From Tragulus kanchil (taxonomy: Eukaryota; Chordata; Mammalia; Artiodactyla; Tragulidae), in contig JAIOJX010000005.1 in NCBI GenBank assembly GCA_022376925.1, forward strand, positions 92,291,001 through 92,355,000: a DNA stretch of 64,000 bases, given 5' to 3'. The first letter of the stretch is position 1. Each line of letters starts with the position of its first letter. Positions 47,914 through 60,199 of this stretch are shown here, piece by piece. The notes under the pieces were generated by a model. It did no database searches, was not told where the DNA came from, and saw only the letters and a list, made by a program, of their open reading frames with translations. Position numbers and translations under genes: made by a program.

Positions 47914-48270
47914 ACAACAAAAAAGATCTTAGTTTCGAGTTTTTCCATGTGTTTTAGTGATTTCTGCCCGTATATTTATTAGTTCCTTCCTTTTACTAAT
48001 ACTTAGTTTTGTTCGTTCTTTTTCTGATTCCTTTAGATGTAAAATTACATAGTTTGACATTTTTCTTTATTTTTATGTTTGGCCTATATCCCTCACTATG
48101 ACTTCCCTCTTAGAGCTGCTTTTCCTGTGTCCTTTCGATTTTGGAGATTTGTTTCTATTTTCATTCATGTCAAGGTAGTTTTTTAATTCTTCCTTTGATT
48201 TTGTTTACTGACTCATTTATTTTTTAGTTGCTTGTTTTATTTAGTCTCTATAATATTTGTGGGTTTTTTT

Positions 48271-50551
48271 CCAGTTTTTATCTGGTAATTAATTTTAAGT
48301 TTCATCACTGTTGGTGAAAAAGATGCTTGATATCATCTCAATCTCAAGTTTTTGAGACTTGTGGCCTCGCCTAGGAACAGTTCTGGAGAATGTCCCATGT
48401 GCATTTGGAAAGAAAGTATATTCTGCCATTTTTAGATATAATGTATTTTCTGTCTCTCATATATCTTATTTCTAGTTATGACCTTTTCTTTTTCACTTAA
48501 AGAAGATCCTTCAATATTTCTATAAGCTCAGTTTAATGGCAATGAATTCTTTCAGTTTTTACTTTCTAGGAAATTCTGTATTTCTCCATTAATTCTGAAT
48601 GGTAACTTTCCTGAGTTGAGAATGCTTGGATGTAAGTTTATGCACTTCTAGCACTTTAAATATATCATGCCACTCTCTTTTGGCCTGCAAAGCTTCTGCT
48701 GAAAAATTTGCTAATAGACTTAAGGGGCTTTAATTATGTAAGTCTTTCTTTTTCTCTTACTCCTTTAACTTTAGCCATTATAATTATGATACGCCTTTGT
48801 GTGGGTCCCTTTGGTTCATCTTGTTTGGGACTCTCTGTGCTGACTGGATTAGGGTCTCTGTTCCCTTCCCCAGGTTGGGGAAGTTTCCAGTCATTATTTC
48901 ATCAAATGGATTTTCCGCCTCTTTCACTCGTCTCCTTTTGGAATCTCTATAATGTTAATGCTTGTATTTTTGTTGCTATCCCAGAGATCCCTTAAACTAT
49001 TCTCATTTTTAAAAATTATTTTTGCTGTTATGACAAGGTTGATGTCCACTATTGGGCCTTCCAGGTCACTTTACACATTTGTCTATATTATCAAACCTGC
49101 TGTTGATTCCCTGTAGTGTATTTTTATTTCACTTATACGCTTCAGCTCTGATTCTTTCCTATATTTTCTAATATTTTTTAAGTTACAACCATAGTCTCCA
49201 TTTTTCTTCCAAGTTCAGTAAACATTTTTATGACCATTGATTTGAACTGTTTATCAGGTAAGTTACTTATCTCTGATTCATGAGGAGGTTTTGTGGAGTT
49301 CTGTTCTTTCATTTAGAACACACCCTCTATCTTCTCATTTTGTTTGACTCTCTGTGTTTGTTTTTATGAATTAGGTGAAACAGTTACCCTCCCAGTCTTC
49401 AAAGCATGTCCCAGTTTTTATCTGGTAATTAATTTTAAGTTTCATCACTGTTGGTGAAAAAGATGCTTGATATCATCTCAATCTCAAGTTTTTGAGACTT
49501 GTGGCCTCGCCTAGGAACAGTTCTGGAGAATGTCCCATGTGCATTTGGAAAGAAAGTATATTCTGCCATTTTTAGATATAATGTATTTTCTGTCTCTCAT
49601 ATATCTTATTTCTAGTTATGACCTTTTCTTTTTCACTTAAAGAAGATCCTTCAATATTTCTATAAGCTCAGTTTAATGGCAATGAATTCTTTCAGTTTTT
49701 ACTTTCTAGGAAATTCTGTATTTCTCCATTAATTCTGAATGGTAACTTTCCTGAGTTGAGAATGCTTGGATGTAAGTTTATGCACTTCTAGCACTTTAAA
49801 TATATCATGCCACTCTCTTTTGGCCTGCAAAGCTTCTGCTGAAAAATTTGCTAATAGACTTAAGGGGCTTTAATTATGTAAGTCTTTCTTTTTCTCTTAC
49901 TCCTTTAACTTTAGCCATTATAATTATGATACGCCTTTGTGTGGGTCCCTTTGGTTCATCTTGTTTGGGACTCTCTGTGCTGACTGGATTAGGGTCTCTG
50001 TTCCCTTCCCAGGTTGGGGAAGTTTCCAGTCATTATTTCATCAAATGGATTTTCCGCCTCTTTCACTCGTCTCCTTTTGGAATCTCTATAATGTTAATGC
50101 TTGTATTTTTGTTGCTATCCCAGAGATCCCTTAAACTATTCTCATTTTTAAAAATTATTTTTGCTGTTATGACAAGGTTGATGTCCACTATTGGGCCTTC
50201 CAGGTCACTTTACACATTTGTCTATATTATCAAACCTGCTGTTGATTCCCTGTAGTGTATTTTTATTTCACTTATACGCTTCAGCTCTGATTCTTTCCTA
50301 TATTTTCTAATATTTTTTAAGTTACAACCATAGTCTCCATTTTTCTTCCAAGTTCAGTAAACATTTTTATGACCATTGATTTGAACTGTTTATCAGGTAA
50401 GTTACTTATCTCTGATTCATGAGGAGGTTTTGTGGAGTTCTGTTCTTTCATTTAGAACACACCCTCTATCTTCTCATTTTGTTTGACTCTCTGTGTTTGT
50501 TTTTATGAATTAGGTGAAACAGTTACCCTCCCAGTCTTCAAAGCATGTCCC
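48271..50551. repeat. Tandem duplication 15 (unit about 1.14 kb)
   Basis: Copies 48271-49412 and 49411-50551 share 2 bases at the joint. One C is missing in copy 2 near 50009, which shifts the frame of a chance open frame. The first 99 bases overlap copy 2 of duplication 14, so that piece ('ccagtttttatctggtaatt') occurs three times: near 47169, 48271 and 49411. Confidence 0.95.
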
Positions 50552-51030
50552 TTGTTGGAGCACCTTTAGAAAGACGGCATGTGTCTTGTGGCTTTAGCAG
50601 GACGACTGGAGCTGAAGTGGTCAAGGGGCAGTGCTTTTCCCAGGGCATGCCAGGGCACCCAGGGAAAGGGGTGAGCAGGGGTGGTAGCTTGGGCCAGAGC
50701 CTGGTGCAAGCCAGAGCTTCTCCAAGGTTACCCTGGGAGCTGCCACCTTGGTGGGGATGAGGAATATTGGCGCCCAGTATGGAGCAGGGCTTCTCCTGTG
50801 GTGTACCAGGGGATACTAACTAGGCGGATAGGAGAGACTAGAGCCTGCACTCAGAATAGGGCAGCAAGCATGCTGTCTTAGCAAACTGACTAGAGGGGCC
50901 AGGTAATTTTTAATCTGCTGACTGTGCTGGAGCTCAGGCAAGTGGCCCATTTAAGAGGAAGTCTTGATTTTCTGTTACCTTCTGGTTCTCCTGGTTGTAA
51001 GCCCCACTGGTCTTCAGAATCAGTTAAGGA

Positions 51031-53351
51031 GACTTATGTTCCCAGTCCCAGGCCCCAGTGCTGATGTGCTCAATTTGAGGTCTGAACTCCCAACTTCTAA
51101 GGACTTCCAAGTTTACAGTATTCCCTTCTGCTTGTGGGTCACCCGTTGGGGGTGTCAGCCCTGACTAGACTGTTTCTTTGCCCCTCCTACCTGTCTCACA
51201 GATTTTTTCCTTATATCCTTAATTTTAGAAAAGTTGTTCTGCTAGTCTTAAAGTTGTTCTCAGAAAAAGTTATTCTATATAACTTATAGATTTGGTGTTA
51301 TAGATTTGCAGTTACAGATTTGGTGTGTCCATAGAAGCAGTTGAGCTCAGAATCTTCCTATACTGCCATCTCCTTCTTTTCATTCTTTTTGCTTCTATGA
51401 CTAGATAATGTCCTATCCTCCAAGTTGCCGAATCTTTGTTCTACATGGTCAAGTGGGCTTTTGAAGCTCTCTATTATCAGTTCATTTATCCTATTTTTCA
51501 GGTCTAGAACTTCCATTTTGAGTTTTTGTTTGTTGATGTTCTTGTTTGGTAGAGGTTTCTATTTCTTTGTTAAACTTATTTTGTTCATGCATTTGTTATT
51601 GTTGTTCAGTTGCAAATTCGTGTCTGACACTTTGCAACACCATGGACTTCAACATGCCTGACTTGCCTGTCCTTCATTATCTCCCAGAGTTTGCTCAAAT
51701 TTTTGTCCATTGAGTTGATTATACTATCTAGCCATCTCATCCTCTGCCACCCACTCTCCTTTTACCTTCGATCTTTGCAAGCATCACGGTCTTTTCCAGA
51801 GTCAGCTCTTTGCATCAGGTGGACAGAGTATTGGAGCTTCAGCTTCAGCATCAGTCCTTTCCTTTAGGACGGACTGGTTTGAGTGTCTCCTTGCAGTCCA
51901 AGGAACTCTCAAGAGTCTTCTCCAGCACCATAATTCTAAATCATTGATTCTTGGCATTCAGCCTTCTTTTTGGGCCACCTCTCACATTTGTACATGACTA
52001 CTAGAAAAACCAGTTTTGACTTTACGTACCTTTGTTGGCAGAGTGATGTCTCTGCTTTTAACATGCTGTCTAAATTTTCATAGCAGTCCTTCCGAGGGGC
52101 AAACATTTTTAAATTTCATGGCTGCAGTCACCTCCCTGGTGATTTTGGAGCCCAAGAAACTAAAATCTGTCACTGCTTCCACATTGTCCCAGGGGACTTA
52201 TGTTCCCAGTCCCAGGCCCCAGGGGATGTGCTCAATTTGAGGTCTGAACTCCCAACTTCTAAGGACTTCCAAGTTTACAGTATTCCCTTCTGCTTGTGGG
52301 TCACCCGTTGGGGGTGTCAGCCCTGACTAGACTGTTTCTTTGCCCCTCCTACCTGTCTCACAGATTTTTTCCTTATATCCTTAATTTTAGAAAAGTTGTT
52401 CTGCTAGTCTTAAAGTTGTTCTCAGAAAAAGTTATTCTATATAACTTATAGATTTGGTGTTATAGATTTGCAGTTACAGATTTGGTGTGTCCATAGAAGC
52501 AGTTGAGCTCAGAATCTTCCTATACTGCCATCTCCTTCTTTTCATTCTTTTTGCTTCTATGACTAGATAATGTCCTATCCTCCAAGTTGCCGAATCTTTG
52601 TTCTACATGGTCAAGTGGGCTTTTGAAGCTCTCTATTATCAGTTCATTTATCCTATTTTTCAGGTCTAGAACTTCCATTTTGAGTTTTTGTTTGTTGATG
52701 TTCTTGTTTGGTAGAGGTTTCTATTTCTTTGTTAAACTTATTTTGTTCATGCATTTGTTATTGTTGTTCAGTTGCAAATTCGTGTCTGACACTTTGCAAC
52801 ACCATGGACTTCAACATGCCTGACTTGCCTGTCCTTCATTATCTCCCAGAGTTTGCTCAAATTTTTGTCCATTGAGTTGATTATACTATCTAGCCATCTC
52901 ATCCTCTGCCACCCACTCTCCTTTTACCTTCGATCTTTGCAAGCATCACGGTCTTTTCCAGAGTCAGCTCTTTGCATCAGGTGGACAGAGTATTGGAGCT
53001 TCAGCTTCAGCATCAGTCCTTTCCTTTAGGACGGACTGGTTTGAGTGTCTCCTTGCAGTCCAAGGAACTCTCAAGAGTCTTCTCCAGCACCATAATTCTA
53101 AATCATTGATTCTTGGCATTCAGCCTTCTTTTTGGGCCACCTCTCACATTTGTACATGACTACTAGAAAAACCAGTTTTGACTTTACGTACCTTTGTTGG
53201 CAGAGTGATGTCTCTGCTTTTTAACATGCTGTCTAAATTTTTCATAGCAGTCCTTCCGAGGGGCAAACATTTTTAAATTTCATGGCTGCAGTCACCCTCC
53301 CCTGGTGATTTTGGAGCCCAAGAAACTAAAATCTGTCACTGCTTCCACATT
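51031..53351. repeat. Tandem duplication 16 (unit about 1.16 kb)
   Basis: Copies 51031-52185 and 52195-53351, with 9 bases of filler ('gtcccaggg'). Small indels lie near the start ('agtgctgatg' against 'aggggatg') and in homopolymers near 53220, 53238 and 53296. It spans the boundary between outer L1 and BovB. Confidence 0.95.
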
Positions 53352-54128
53352 ACTCTCTTCTACTTGTAATAAAGTAATGAGACCAGGTACCATGATCTTA
53401 GTTCTTGAATGGTGAGTTTTAAGCCAACTTTTTCACTCTCCTATTTCACCCTCGTCAAGAGGCTCTTTAGTTCCTCTTCACTTTCCATTAGGGTGGTGTC
53501 ATTTGCATATTTGAAGTTGTTGATCTTTCTCCTGACACTCTTGATCCCACCTTGGGAATCATCCAGCCTAGCATTTTTCATGATGTACCCTGCATATAAG
53601 TGAAATAAGCACCAATGGCAATATAGAGCCTTCTCGTATTTCTTTTCCCAATTTTGAACCAGTCTGTTATACTGTATCTGGTTCTAACTGTCACTTCTTG
53701 ACCCACATACAGGTTTATCAGGAGAAGGGTAAGGTCATCTGGTATTCCCGTCTCTTTAAGGATTTTCCAGTTTGTCGTGATCTACACAAAGGTTTCTAGC
53801 ATAGTCACTGAAGCAGAAGTAGATGTTTTCCTCGAACTCCCTTACTTTCTCTACAATCCAGTGAATGTTGGTAATTTGATCTCTGGTTCCTCTGCCTTTT
53901 CTAAACCCTGCTTTGTACATCTAGAAGTTCACGGTTAACATATTGCTGAAGCCTAGCCTGAAGGATTTTGATCATAACCTTACTAGCATGTGAAATGAAC
54001 ACAACTGCAGGGTCATTTGGCACAGCCATTCTTTGGCATGGCCCTACTTTGAGGTTGGAATGAAAACTGACCTTTTCCAGTCCTGTGGCCACTGCTGAGT
54101 TTTCCAAATTTGCTGGCATATTGAGTGC
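51594..54128 (-). pseudogene. BovB LINE, 3' part, broken reverse transcriptase
   Basis: BovB is the RTE-type LINE common in ruminants. The forward strand shows its antisense 3' end ('attgttgttcagttgcaaat'), then long stretches of antisense coding region ('gctctttgcatcaggtggac', 'gagtcttctccagcaccata', 'gtgatttt ggagcccaagaa', 'agaggctctttagttcctct', 'agaagttcacggttaacata'). On the minus strand 53901-54119 reads as a reverse transcriptase segment with KILQARLQQYVNREL. Stops and frameshifts are numerous. It breaks at 54128 where L1 starts; the missing upstream part resumes at 60070-60285. Tandem duplication 16 repeats its left part, and 53630-54128 recurs at 54784-55281 through duplication 17. 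Confidence 0.92.
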
Positions 54129-54455
54129 AGCTCATAGGTATACACTTCACCCCTCCCACCTGAAGCCCCCTCCCAGTCTCTCCCCACCCCACCCCTCCAG
54201 GTTGTTGCACAGCCCCCATATAAGTTCCCTTAGTCTTACAGCATATTCACAATGGTGTCTCTTTTACATATGATAGTGTAGGTTTCCATGTTATTTTTTC
54301 CAAATTTTTCATTGACTCCTCCCTCCAGCTAATGCCCATAAGTCTGTTCTCTATGTCTGTTTCTCCACTGCTGCTCTGCATATGCATTTGTCAGTACCAT
54401 CTGTCTAGATTCCATATGTGTGTGTGTGTGTGTTAGTATACTGTATTTGTCTCTT
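54129..54455 (-). mobile_element. L1 3' UTR fragment A
   Basis: About 325 bases of antisense L1 3' UTR ('cacttcacccctcccacctg', 'tataagttcccttagtctta', 'agattccatatgtgtg'). It is clearly related to, but diverged from, the L1 3' UTR at 55939-56235. It starts right at the BovB break and ends at a SINE. Repeated at 55282-55608. Confidence 0.75.
54416..54433. repeat. (TG)n microsatellite
   Basis: About nine TG units inside the L1 3' UTR fragment, where the related sequence near 56216 has only 'tatgtg'. Repeated at 55569-55586. Confidence 0.85.
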
Positions 54456-54724
54456 TTTTAAATTTTGGCCTTATTTTATTGGTCTTTGATTTATTTGTTT
54501 TCATCCATCTTTATTCTTTGGCCCGTGTGGGCCTTCCATCACAGTGGCCCCTCCTGTTGCAGAGCACTGGCTCTGGGCGCATGCACTTCACAGCGCTGGC
54601 TCATAATTAAACACACCGGCCCAGCCACTCCATAGCACATGGGATCTTCCTGGGCCAGGGATCGAATTAGTGCCCCTTGCACTGCAAGGCAGATACTTTA
54701 CCCACTGGACCACCAGGGAAGCCC
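54456..54724 (-). mobile_element. CHR-derived SINE, short form, reverse strand
   Basis: Body complement 'gggccttccatcacagtgg', B-box complement 'gggatcgaatt' and head complement 'accaccagggaagccc'. It separates L1 fragment A from the start of L1 B. Confidence 0.92.
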
Positions 54725-55608
54725 CCTTTTATTATTTTACTTTCACAGAGTTTTGTTGTTTACAGCTATACATAAATCCAAAGCTTCTCGTATTTCTTTT
54801 CCCAATTTTGAACCAGTCTGTTATACTGTATCTGGTTCTAACTGTCACTTCTTGACCCACATACAGGTTTATCAGGAGAAGGGTAAGGTCATCTGGTATT
54901 CCGTCTCTTTAAGGATTTTCCAGTTTGTCGTGATCTACACAAAGGTTTCTAGCATAGTCACTGAAGCAGAAGTAGATGTTTTCCTCGAACTCCCTTACTT
55001 TCTCTACAATCCAGTGAATGTTGGTAATTTGATCTCTGGTTCCTCTGCCTTTTCTAAACCCTGCTTTGTACATCTAGAAGTTCACGGTTAACATATTGCT
55101 GAAGCCTAGCCTGAAGGATTTTGATCATAACCTTACTAGCATGTGAAATGAACACAACTGCAGGGTCATTTGGCACAGCCATTCTTTGGCATGGCCCTAC
55201 TTTGAGGTTGGAATGAAAACTGACCTTTTCCAGTCCTGTGGCCACTGCTGAGTTTTCCAAATTTGCTGGCATATTGAGTGCAGCTCATAGGTATACACTT
55301 CACCCCTCCCACCTGAAGCCCCCTCCCAGTCTCTCCCCACCCCACCCCTCCAGGTTGTTGCACAGCCCCCATATAAGTTCCCTTAGTCTTACAGCATATT
55401 CACAATGGTGTCTCTTTTACATATGATAGTGTAGGTTTCCATGTTATTTTTTCCAAATTTTTCATTGACTCCTCCCTCCAGCTAATGCCCATAAGTCTGT
55501 TCTCTATGTCTGTTTCTCCACTGCTGCTCTGCATATGCATTTGTCAGTACCATCTGTCTAGATTCCATATGTGTGTGTGTGTGTGTTAGTATACTGTATT
55601 TGTCTCTT

Positions 55609-55877
55609 TTTTAAATTTTGGCCTTATTTTATTGGTCTTTGATTTATTTGTTTTCATCCATCTTTATTCTTTGGCCCGTGTGGGCCTTCCATCACAGTGG
55701 CCCCTCCTGTTGCAGAGCACTGGCTCTGGGCGCATGCACTTCACAGCGCTGGCTCATAATTAAACACACCGGCCCAGCCACTCCATAGCACATGGGATCT
55801 TCCTGGGCCAGGGATCGAATTAGTGCCCCTTGCACTGCAAGGCAGATACTTTACCCACTGGACCACCAGGGAAGCCC
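55609..55877 (-). mobile_element. CHR-derived SINE, short form (second copy)
   Basis: Duplicate of 54456-54724 within tandem duplication 17. Confidence 0.92.
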
Positions 55878-56530
55878 CCTTTTATTATTTTACTTTCACA
55901 GAGTTTTGTTGTTTACAGCTATACATAAATCCAAAGCAGTCATAGGTGTACCCTTGACCCCTCCCACATGAACCCCCACTCCCTCCTCATCCCACCCCTC
56001 CAGGCTGTTGCATAGCCCTCATATAAGTTCCCTTAGTTTTAAAGCATATTCATAATAGTTGTCTCTTTGACATATGGTAGTGTACGTTTCCATGTTACTT
56101 TTTCCAAACTTCCCACCTACTCCTCCCTCCCCTCAGTGATCATAAGTCTATTCTATTTTTTCATTGCTGCTCTGCATATACATTTATCAGTACCATCTTT
56201 CTAGATTCCATACATATGTGTTAGTATACTATATTTGTCCTTCTCTTTTTGACTCACTTCACTTTGTATAATAGGTTCTAGATTCATCCACCTCATTAAA
56301 ACTAAATCAAATGCATTTTCTTTTTACGGCTGAGAAATATTCCATTGAATAAATGTACCATAGCTTCTTTATTTATTTGTTGATGGCCATCTAGGTTGTT
56401 TCCATGTTCCAGCTCTTGTAAAAAGTGCTGTGATGAATACTGGGGTGCATGTGTCTCTTTCAATTTTGACTGCCTCTGAGTATATGCCTAATAGTGGGAT
56501 TGCTGGGTTATATGGTGCTTATATTTCTAG

Positions 56531-56854
56531 TTTTTTTTTTTTTTAATATTTATTTATTTATTTATTTTGGGCGGGGGTCGGGTTGGGGAGGGAGGGGAGC
56601 AGGCGGGCCACTTCTATTGGTCTTTCGTTTCTCTATGTTCATCCGTCTTTGTTCTTTGGCTCCTGTGGGCCTCCCATCGCGGTGGCATCTGTCGTTGCAG
56701 AGCGCCGGCTCTGGGCGCATGCGCTCCAGAGCTCTGGCTCGGTAATTGGACACATCAGTCCAGCCGCTCCACGGCACGTGGGATCTTCCCAGGCCAGGGC
56801 TGGAACCGGCGCCCCTTGCACTGCAAGGCGGTGTCCTTACCCACTGGACCACCA
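56531..56854 (-). mobile_element. CHR-derived SINE, long form, reverse strand
   Basis: Poly-T, 'atttatttatttattttggg', the G-rich module 'gggttggggagggagggg', then body and head. The first 9 or so bases of the head are missing. Flanked by 'atttctagttttt' at 56523-56535 and about 56856-56868, a target-site duplication within L1 B. Confidence 0.94.
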
Positions 56855-57648
56855 AATTTCTAGTTTTTTAAGGAATCTCCATACTGTCTTCTATAGTGGC
56901 TGTATCAATTTACATTCCCACAAACAGTGCAAGAGTGTTCCTTTTTCTCTATACTCTCTCCAGCATTTATTGTCTGTGGGTTTTTTGATGATGACCATTC
57001 TGACCGGTGTGAGGTAATATCTCATTGTAGTTTTGATTTGCATTTCTCAGATAACGAGTCATAGGTGTACCCTTGACCCTCCCACATGAACCCCCACTCC
57101 CTCCTCATCCCACCCCTCCAGGCTGTTGCATAGCCCTCATATAAGTTCCCTTAGTTTTAAAGCATATTCATAATAGTTGTCTCTTTGACATATGGTAGTG
57201 TACGTTTCCATGTTACTTTTTCCAAACTTCCCACCTACTCCTCCCTCCCCTCAGTGATCATAAGTCTATTCTATTTTTTCATTGCTGCTCTGCATATACA
57301 TTTATCAGTACCATCTTTCTAGATTCCATACATATGTGTTAGTATACTATATTTGTCCTTCTCTTTTTGACTCACTTCACTTTGTATAATAGGTTCTAGA
57401 TTCATCCACCTCATTAAAACTAAATCAAATGCATTTTCTTTTTACGGCTGAGAAATATTCCATTGAATAAATGTACCATAGCTTCTTTATTTATTTGTTG
57501 ATGGCCATCTAGGTTGTTTCCATGTTCCAGCTCTTGTAAAAAGTGCTGTGATGAATACTGGGGTGCATGTGTCTCTTTCAATTTTGACTGCCTCTGAGTA
57601 TATGCCTAATAGTGGGATTGCTGGGTTATATGGTGCTTATATTTCTAG

Positions 57649-57972
57649 TTTTTTTTTTTTTTAATATTTATTTATTTATTTATTTTGGGCGGGGGTCGGG
57701 TTGGGGAGGGAGGGGAGCAGGGGGGCCACTTCTATTGGTCTTTCGTTTCTCTATGTTCATCCGTCTTTGTTCTTTGGCTCCTGTGGGCCTCCCATCGCGG
57801 TGGCATCTGTCGTTGCAGAGCGCCGGCTCTGGGCGCATGCGCTCCAGAGCTCTGGCTCGGTAATTGGACACATCAGTCCAGCCGCTCCACGGCACGTGGG
57901 ATCTTCCCAGGCCAGGGCTGGAACCGGCGCCCCTTGCACTGCAAGGCGGTGTCCTTACCCACTGGACCACCA
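57649..57972 (-). mobile_element. CHR-derived SINE, long form (second copy)
   Basis: Duplicate of 56531-56854 within tandem duplication 18, differing by one base in the G-rich module. Confidence 0.94.
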
Positions 57973-58028
57973 AATTTCTAGTTTTTTAAGGAATCTCCAT
58001 ACTGTCTTCTATAGTGGCTGTATCAATT

Positions 58029-60199
58029 TACATTCCCACAAACAGTGCAAGAGTGTTCCTTTTTCTCTATACTCTCTCCAGCATTTATTGTCTGTGGGTT
58101 TTTTGATGATGACCATTCTGACCGGTGTGAGGTAATATCTCATTGTAGTTTTGATTTGCATTTCTCAGATAACGAGTGAAACTGAGCATCTTTTCATGTG
58201 TTTTTTTGGCCATCTGTATGTCTTCTTTTGAAAGATGTCTGTTTAGGTCTTTTTCCCATTTTTTGATTGGGCTGTCTGTTTTCCCGGTGTTGAATTGTCT
58301 AAGCTGCTTGTATATTTTGGAAATTCTTTGTTGGTTGTCTCATTTGCTATTATTTTCTCCCATTCTGAAGGCTGTTTGTTCACGTTGTTTATAGTTTGTT
58401 TGCTGTGCAAAAGCTTTTAAGTTTAATTAGGTCCCACTTGTTTGTTTTTATTTCCATTACTCTAGAAGGCAGGAGATCTTACTTTATTTCATCAAATGTT
58501 CTGCCTATGTTTTCCTCTAAGAGTTTTATGATTTCTGGTCCTACATTTAGGTCTTTAATCCATTTTGAGTTTTTCCTTGTGTATGATGTTAGGGAATGTT
58601 CCAACTTCATTTTTTTTGCACGAAGCTGTCCAATTTTCCCAACACCACTTGGTGAAGAGGCTGTCTTTGTCCCATTTTATATTTTCATCTCCTTTGTCAA
58701 AAATAAGGTACCCATAGGTGTGTGGGTTTATCTCTGGGTTCTCTATCTTGTTCCATGGTCTATATTTCTGTTTTGGGGCCAGTACCATACTGTCTTGATG
58801 ACCGTTGCTTTGTAATATAGTCTGAAGTTAGGGAGGTTGATCTCTCCAGCTCCATTCTTCTTTCTCAAGATTGCTTTGGCTATACGGGGTCCTCTGTGTT
58901 TCCATATGAACTGTGCGAAGAATGCCACTGGTAACTTGATAGGAATCACTCTGAATCTGTAAACTATATTTGGTAGCATTCCACTATATTTATTCATAGT
59001 AATGCTTCCCAAGGCCCACTTGACTTCACACTCCAGGCTGTCTAGCTCTAAGTGAGTAAGAACACCATTATGGTTATCTGGGACATTTTGTACAGTTCTT
59101 CTATGTACATTCCCACAAACAGTGCAAGAGTGTTCCTTTTTCTCTATACTCTCTCCAGCATTTATTGTCTGTGGGTTTTTTGATGATGACCATTCTGACC
59201 GGTGTGAGGTAATATCTCATTGTAGTTTTGATTTGCATTTCTCAGATAACGAGTGAAACTGAGCATCTTTTCATGTGTTTTTTTGGCCATCTGTATGTCT
59301 TCTTTTGAAAGATGTCTGTTTAGGTCTTTTTCCCATTTTTTGATTGGGCTGTCTGTTTTCCCGGTGTTGAATTGTCTAAGCTGCTTGTATATTTTGGAAA
59401 TTCTTTGTTGGTGGTTTCATTTGCTATTATTTTCTCCCATTCTGAGGGCTGTCTTTTCACCTTGTTTATAGTTTCCTTTGCTGTGCAAAAGCTTTTAAGT
59501 TTAATTAGGTCCCACTTGTTTATTTTTATTTTTATTTCCATTACTCTTGAGGGCAGGCCATAGAAGATCTTACTTTATTTCATCAAATGTTCTGCCTATG
59601 TTTTCCTCTAAGAGTTTTATGATTTCTGGTCCTACATTTAGGTCTTTAATCCATTTTGAGTTTTTCCTTGTGTATGATGTTAGGGAATGTTCCAACTTCA
59701 TTTTTTTTGCACGAAGCTGTCCAATTTTCCCAACACCACTTGGTGAAGAGGCTGTCTTTGTCCCATTTTATATTTTCATCTCCTTTGTCAAAAATAAGGT
59801 ACCCATAGGTGTGTGGGTTTATCTCTGGGTTCTCTATCTTGTTCCATGGTCTATATTTCTGTTTTGGGGCCAGTACCATACTGTCTTGATGACCGTTGCT
59901 TTGTAATATAGTCTGAAGTTAGGGAGGTTGATCTCTCCAGCTCCATTCTTCTTTCTCAAGATTGCTTTGGCTATACGGGGTCCTCTGTGTTTCCATATGA
60001 ACTGTGCGAAGAATGCCACTGGTAACTTGATAGGAATCACTCTGAATCTGTAAACTATATTTGGTAGCATTCCACTATATTTATTCATAGTAATGCTTCC
60101 CAAGGCCCACTTGACTTCACACTCCAGGCTGTCTAGCTCTAAGTGAGTAAGAACACCATTATGGTTATCTGGGACATTTTTGTACAGTTCTTCTATGTA
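58029..60199. repeat. Tandem duplication 19 (unit about 1.08-1.09 kb), locally diverged
   Basis: Copies 58029-59109 and 59106-60199 share 4 bases at the joint. Unlike the other pairs they differ clearly over one block: 58325-58480 against 59402-59572 has several substitutions ('gttggttgtctcatt' against 'gttggtggtttcatt'; 'tgtttgttcacgttg' against 'tgtcttttcaccttg') and a 14-base length change. The rest is nearly identical. Confidence 0.93.

Larger units (their letters stand above)
46181..48369. repeat. Tandem duplication 14 (unit about 1.09 kb)
   Basis: Copies 46181-47266 and 47284-48369 look identical, with 17 bases of filler. Each contains a Bov-tA and a CHR-derived SINE. Copy 2 continues into normal antisense L1 sequence. 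Confidence 0.95.
43360..51593 (-). mobile_element. Old L1 LINE, 3' UTR to 5' region, reverse strand
   Basis: It starts with antisense 3' UTR 'ccagttttattgatatgtaa', then antisense ORF2 (about 44340-48450), ORF1 (about 48600-50500, e.g. 'catgccactctcttttggcc' and 'gggactctctgtgctgactg') and a GC-richer 5' region (about 50550-51180). All frames are broken. The part from about 51200 may belong to a second L1, because ORF1-like antisense sequence reappears at 51420-51590 and continues beyond the BovB at 60286. Two SINEs near the left end, a Bov-tA, a CHR SINE and duplications 14-16 interrupt it. Confidence 0.75.
53630..55937. repeat. Tandem duplication 17 (unit about 1.15 kb)
   Basis: Copies 53630-54784 and 54784-55937 share a single base at the joint. 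One C is missing in copy 2 near 54902. The unit carries the BovB/L1 boundary, an L1 3' fragment and a SINE. Confidence 0.95.
55939..58177. repeat. Tandem duplication 18 (unit about 1.12 kb)
   Basis: Copies 55939-57059 and 57058-58177 share 2 bases at the joint. Differences are one C near 57078 and one base in the SINE ('gcaggcgggcc' against 'gcaggggggcc'). It starts 2 bases after duplication 17 ends. Confidence 0.95.
55878..60069 (-). mobile_element. L1 LINE B, 5'-truncated, inserted in BovB
   Basis: Antisense L1 beginning at its 3' end ('cagagttttgttgtttacag', the complement of the 3' end of the younger L1 at 9760-9785) and running through antisense ORF2. Minus-strand fragments show [20 protein letters not shown] and [15 protein letters not shown]. 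It stops in the middle of ORF2 at about 60069, where BovB resumes, so it is 5'-truncated. A SINE and duplications 18 and 19 interrupt it. Confidence 0.88.
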
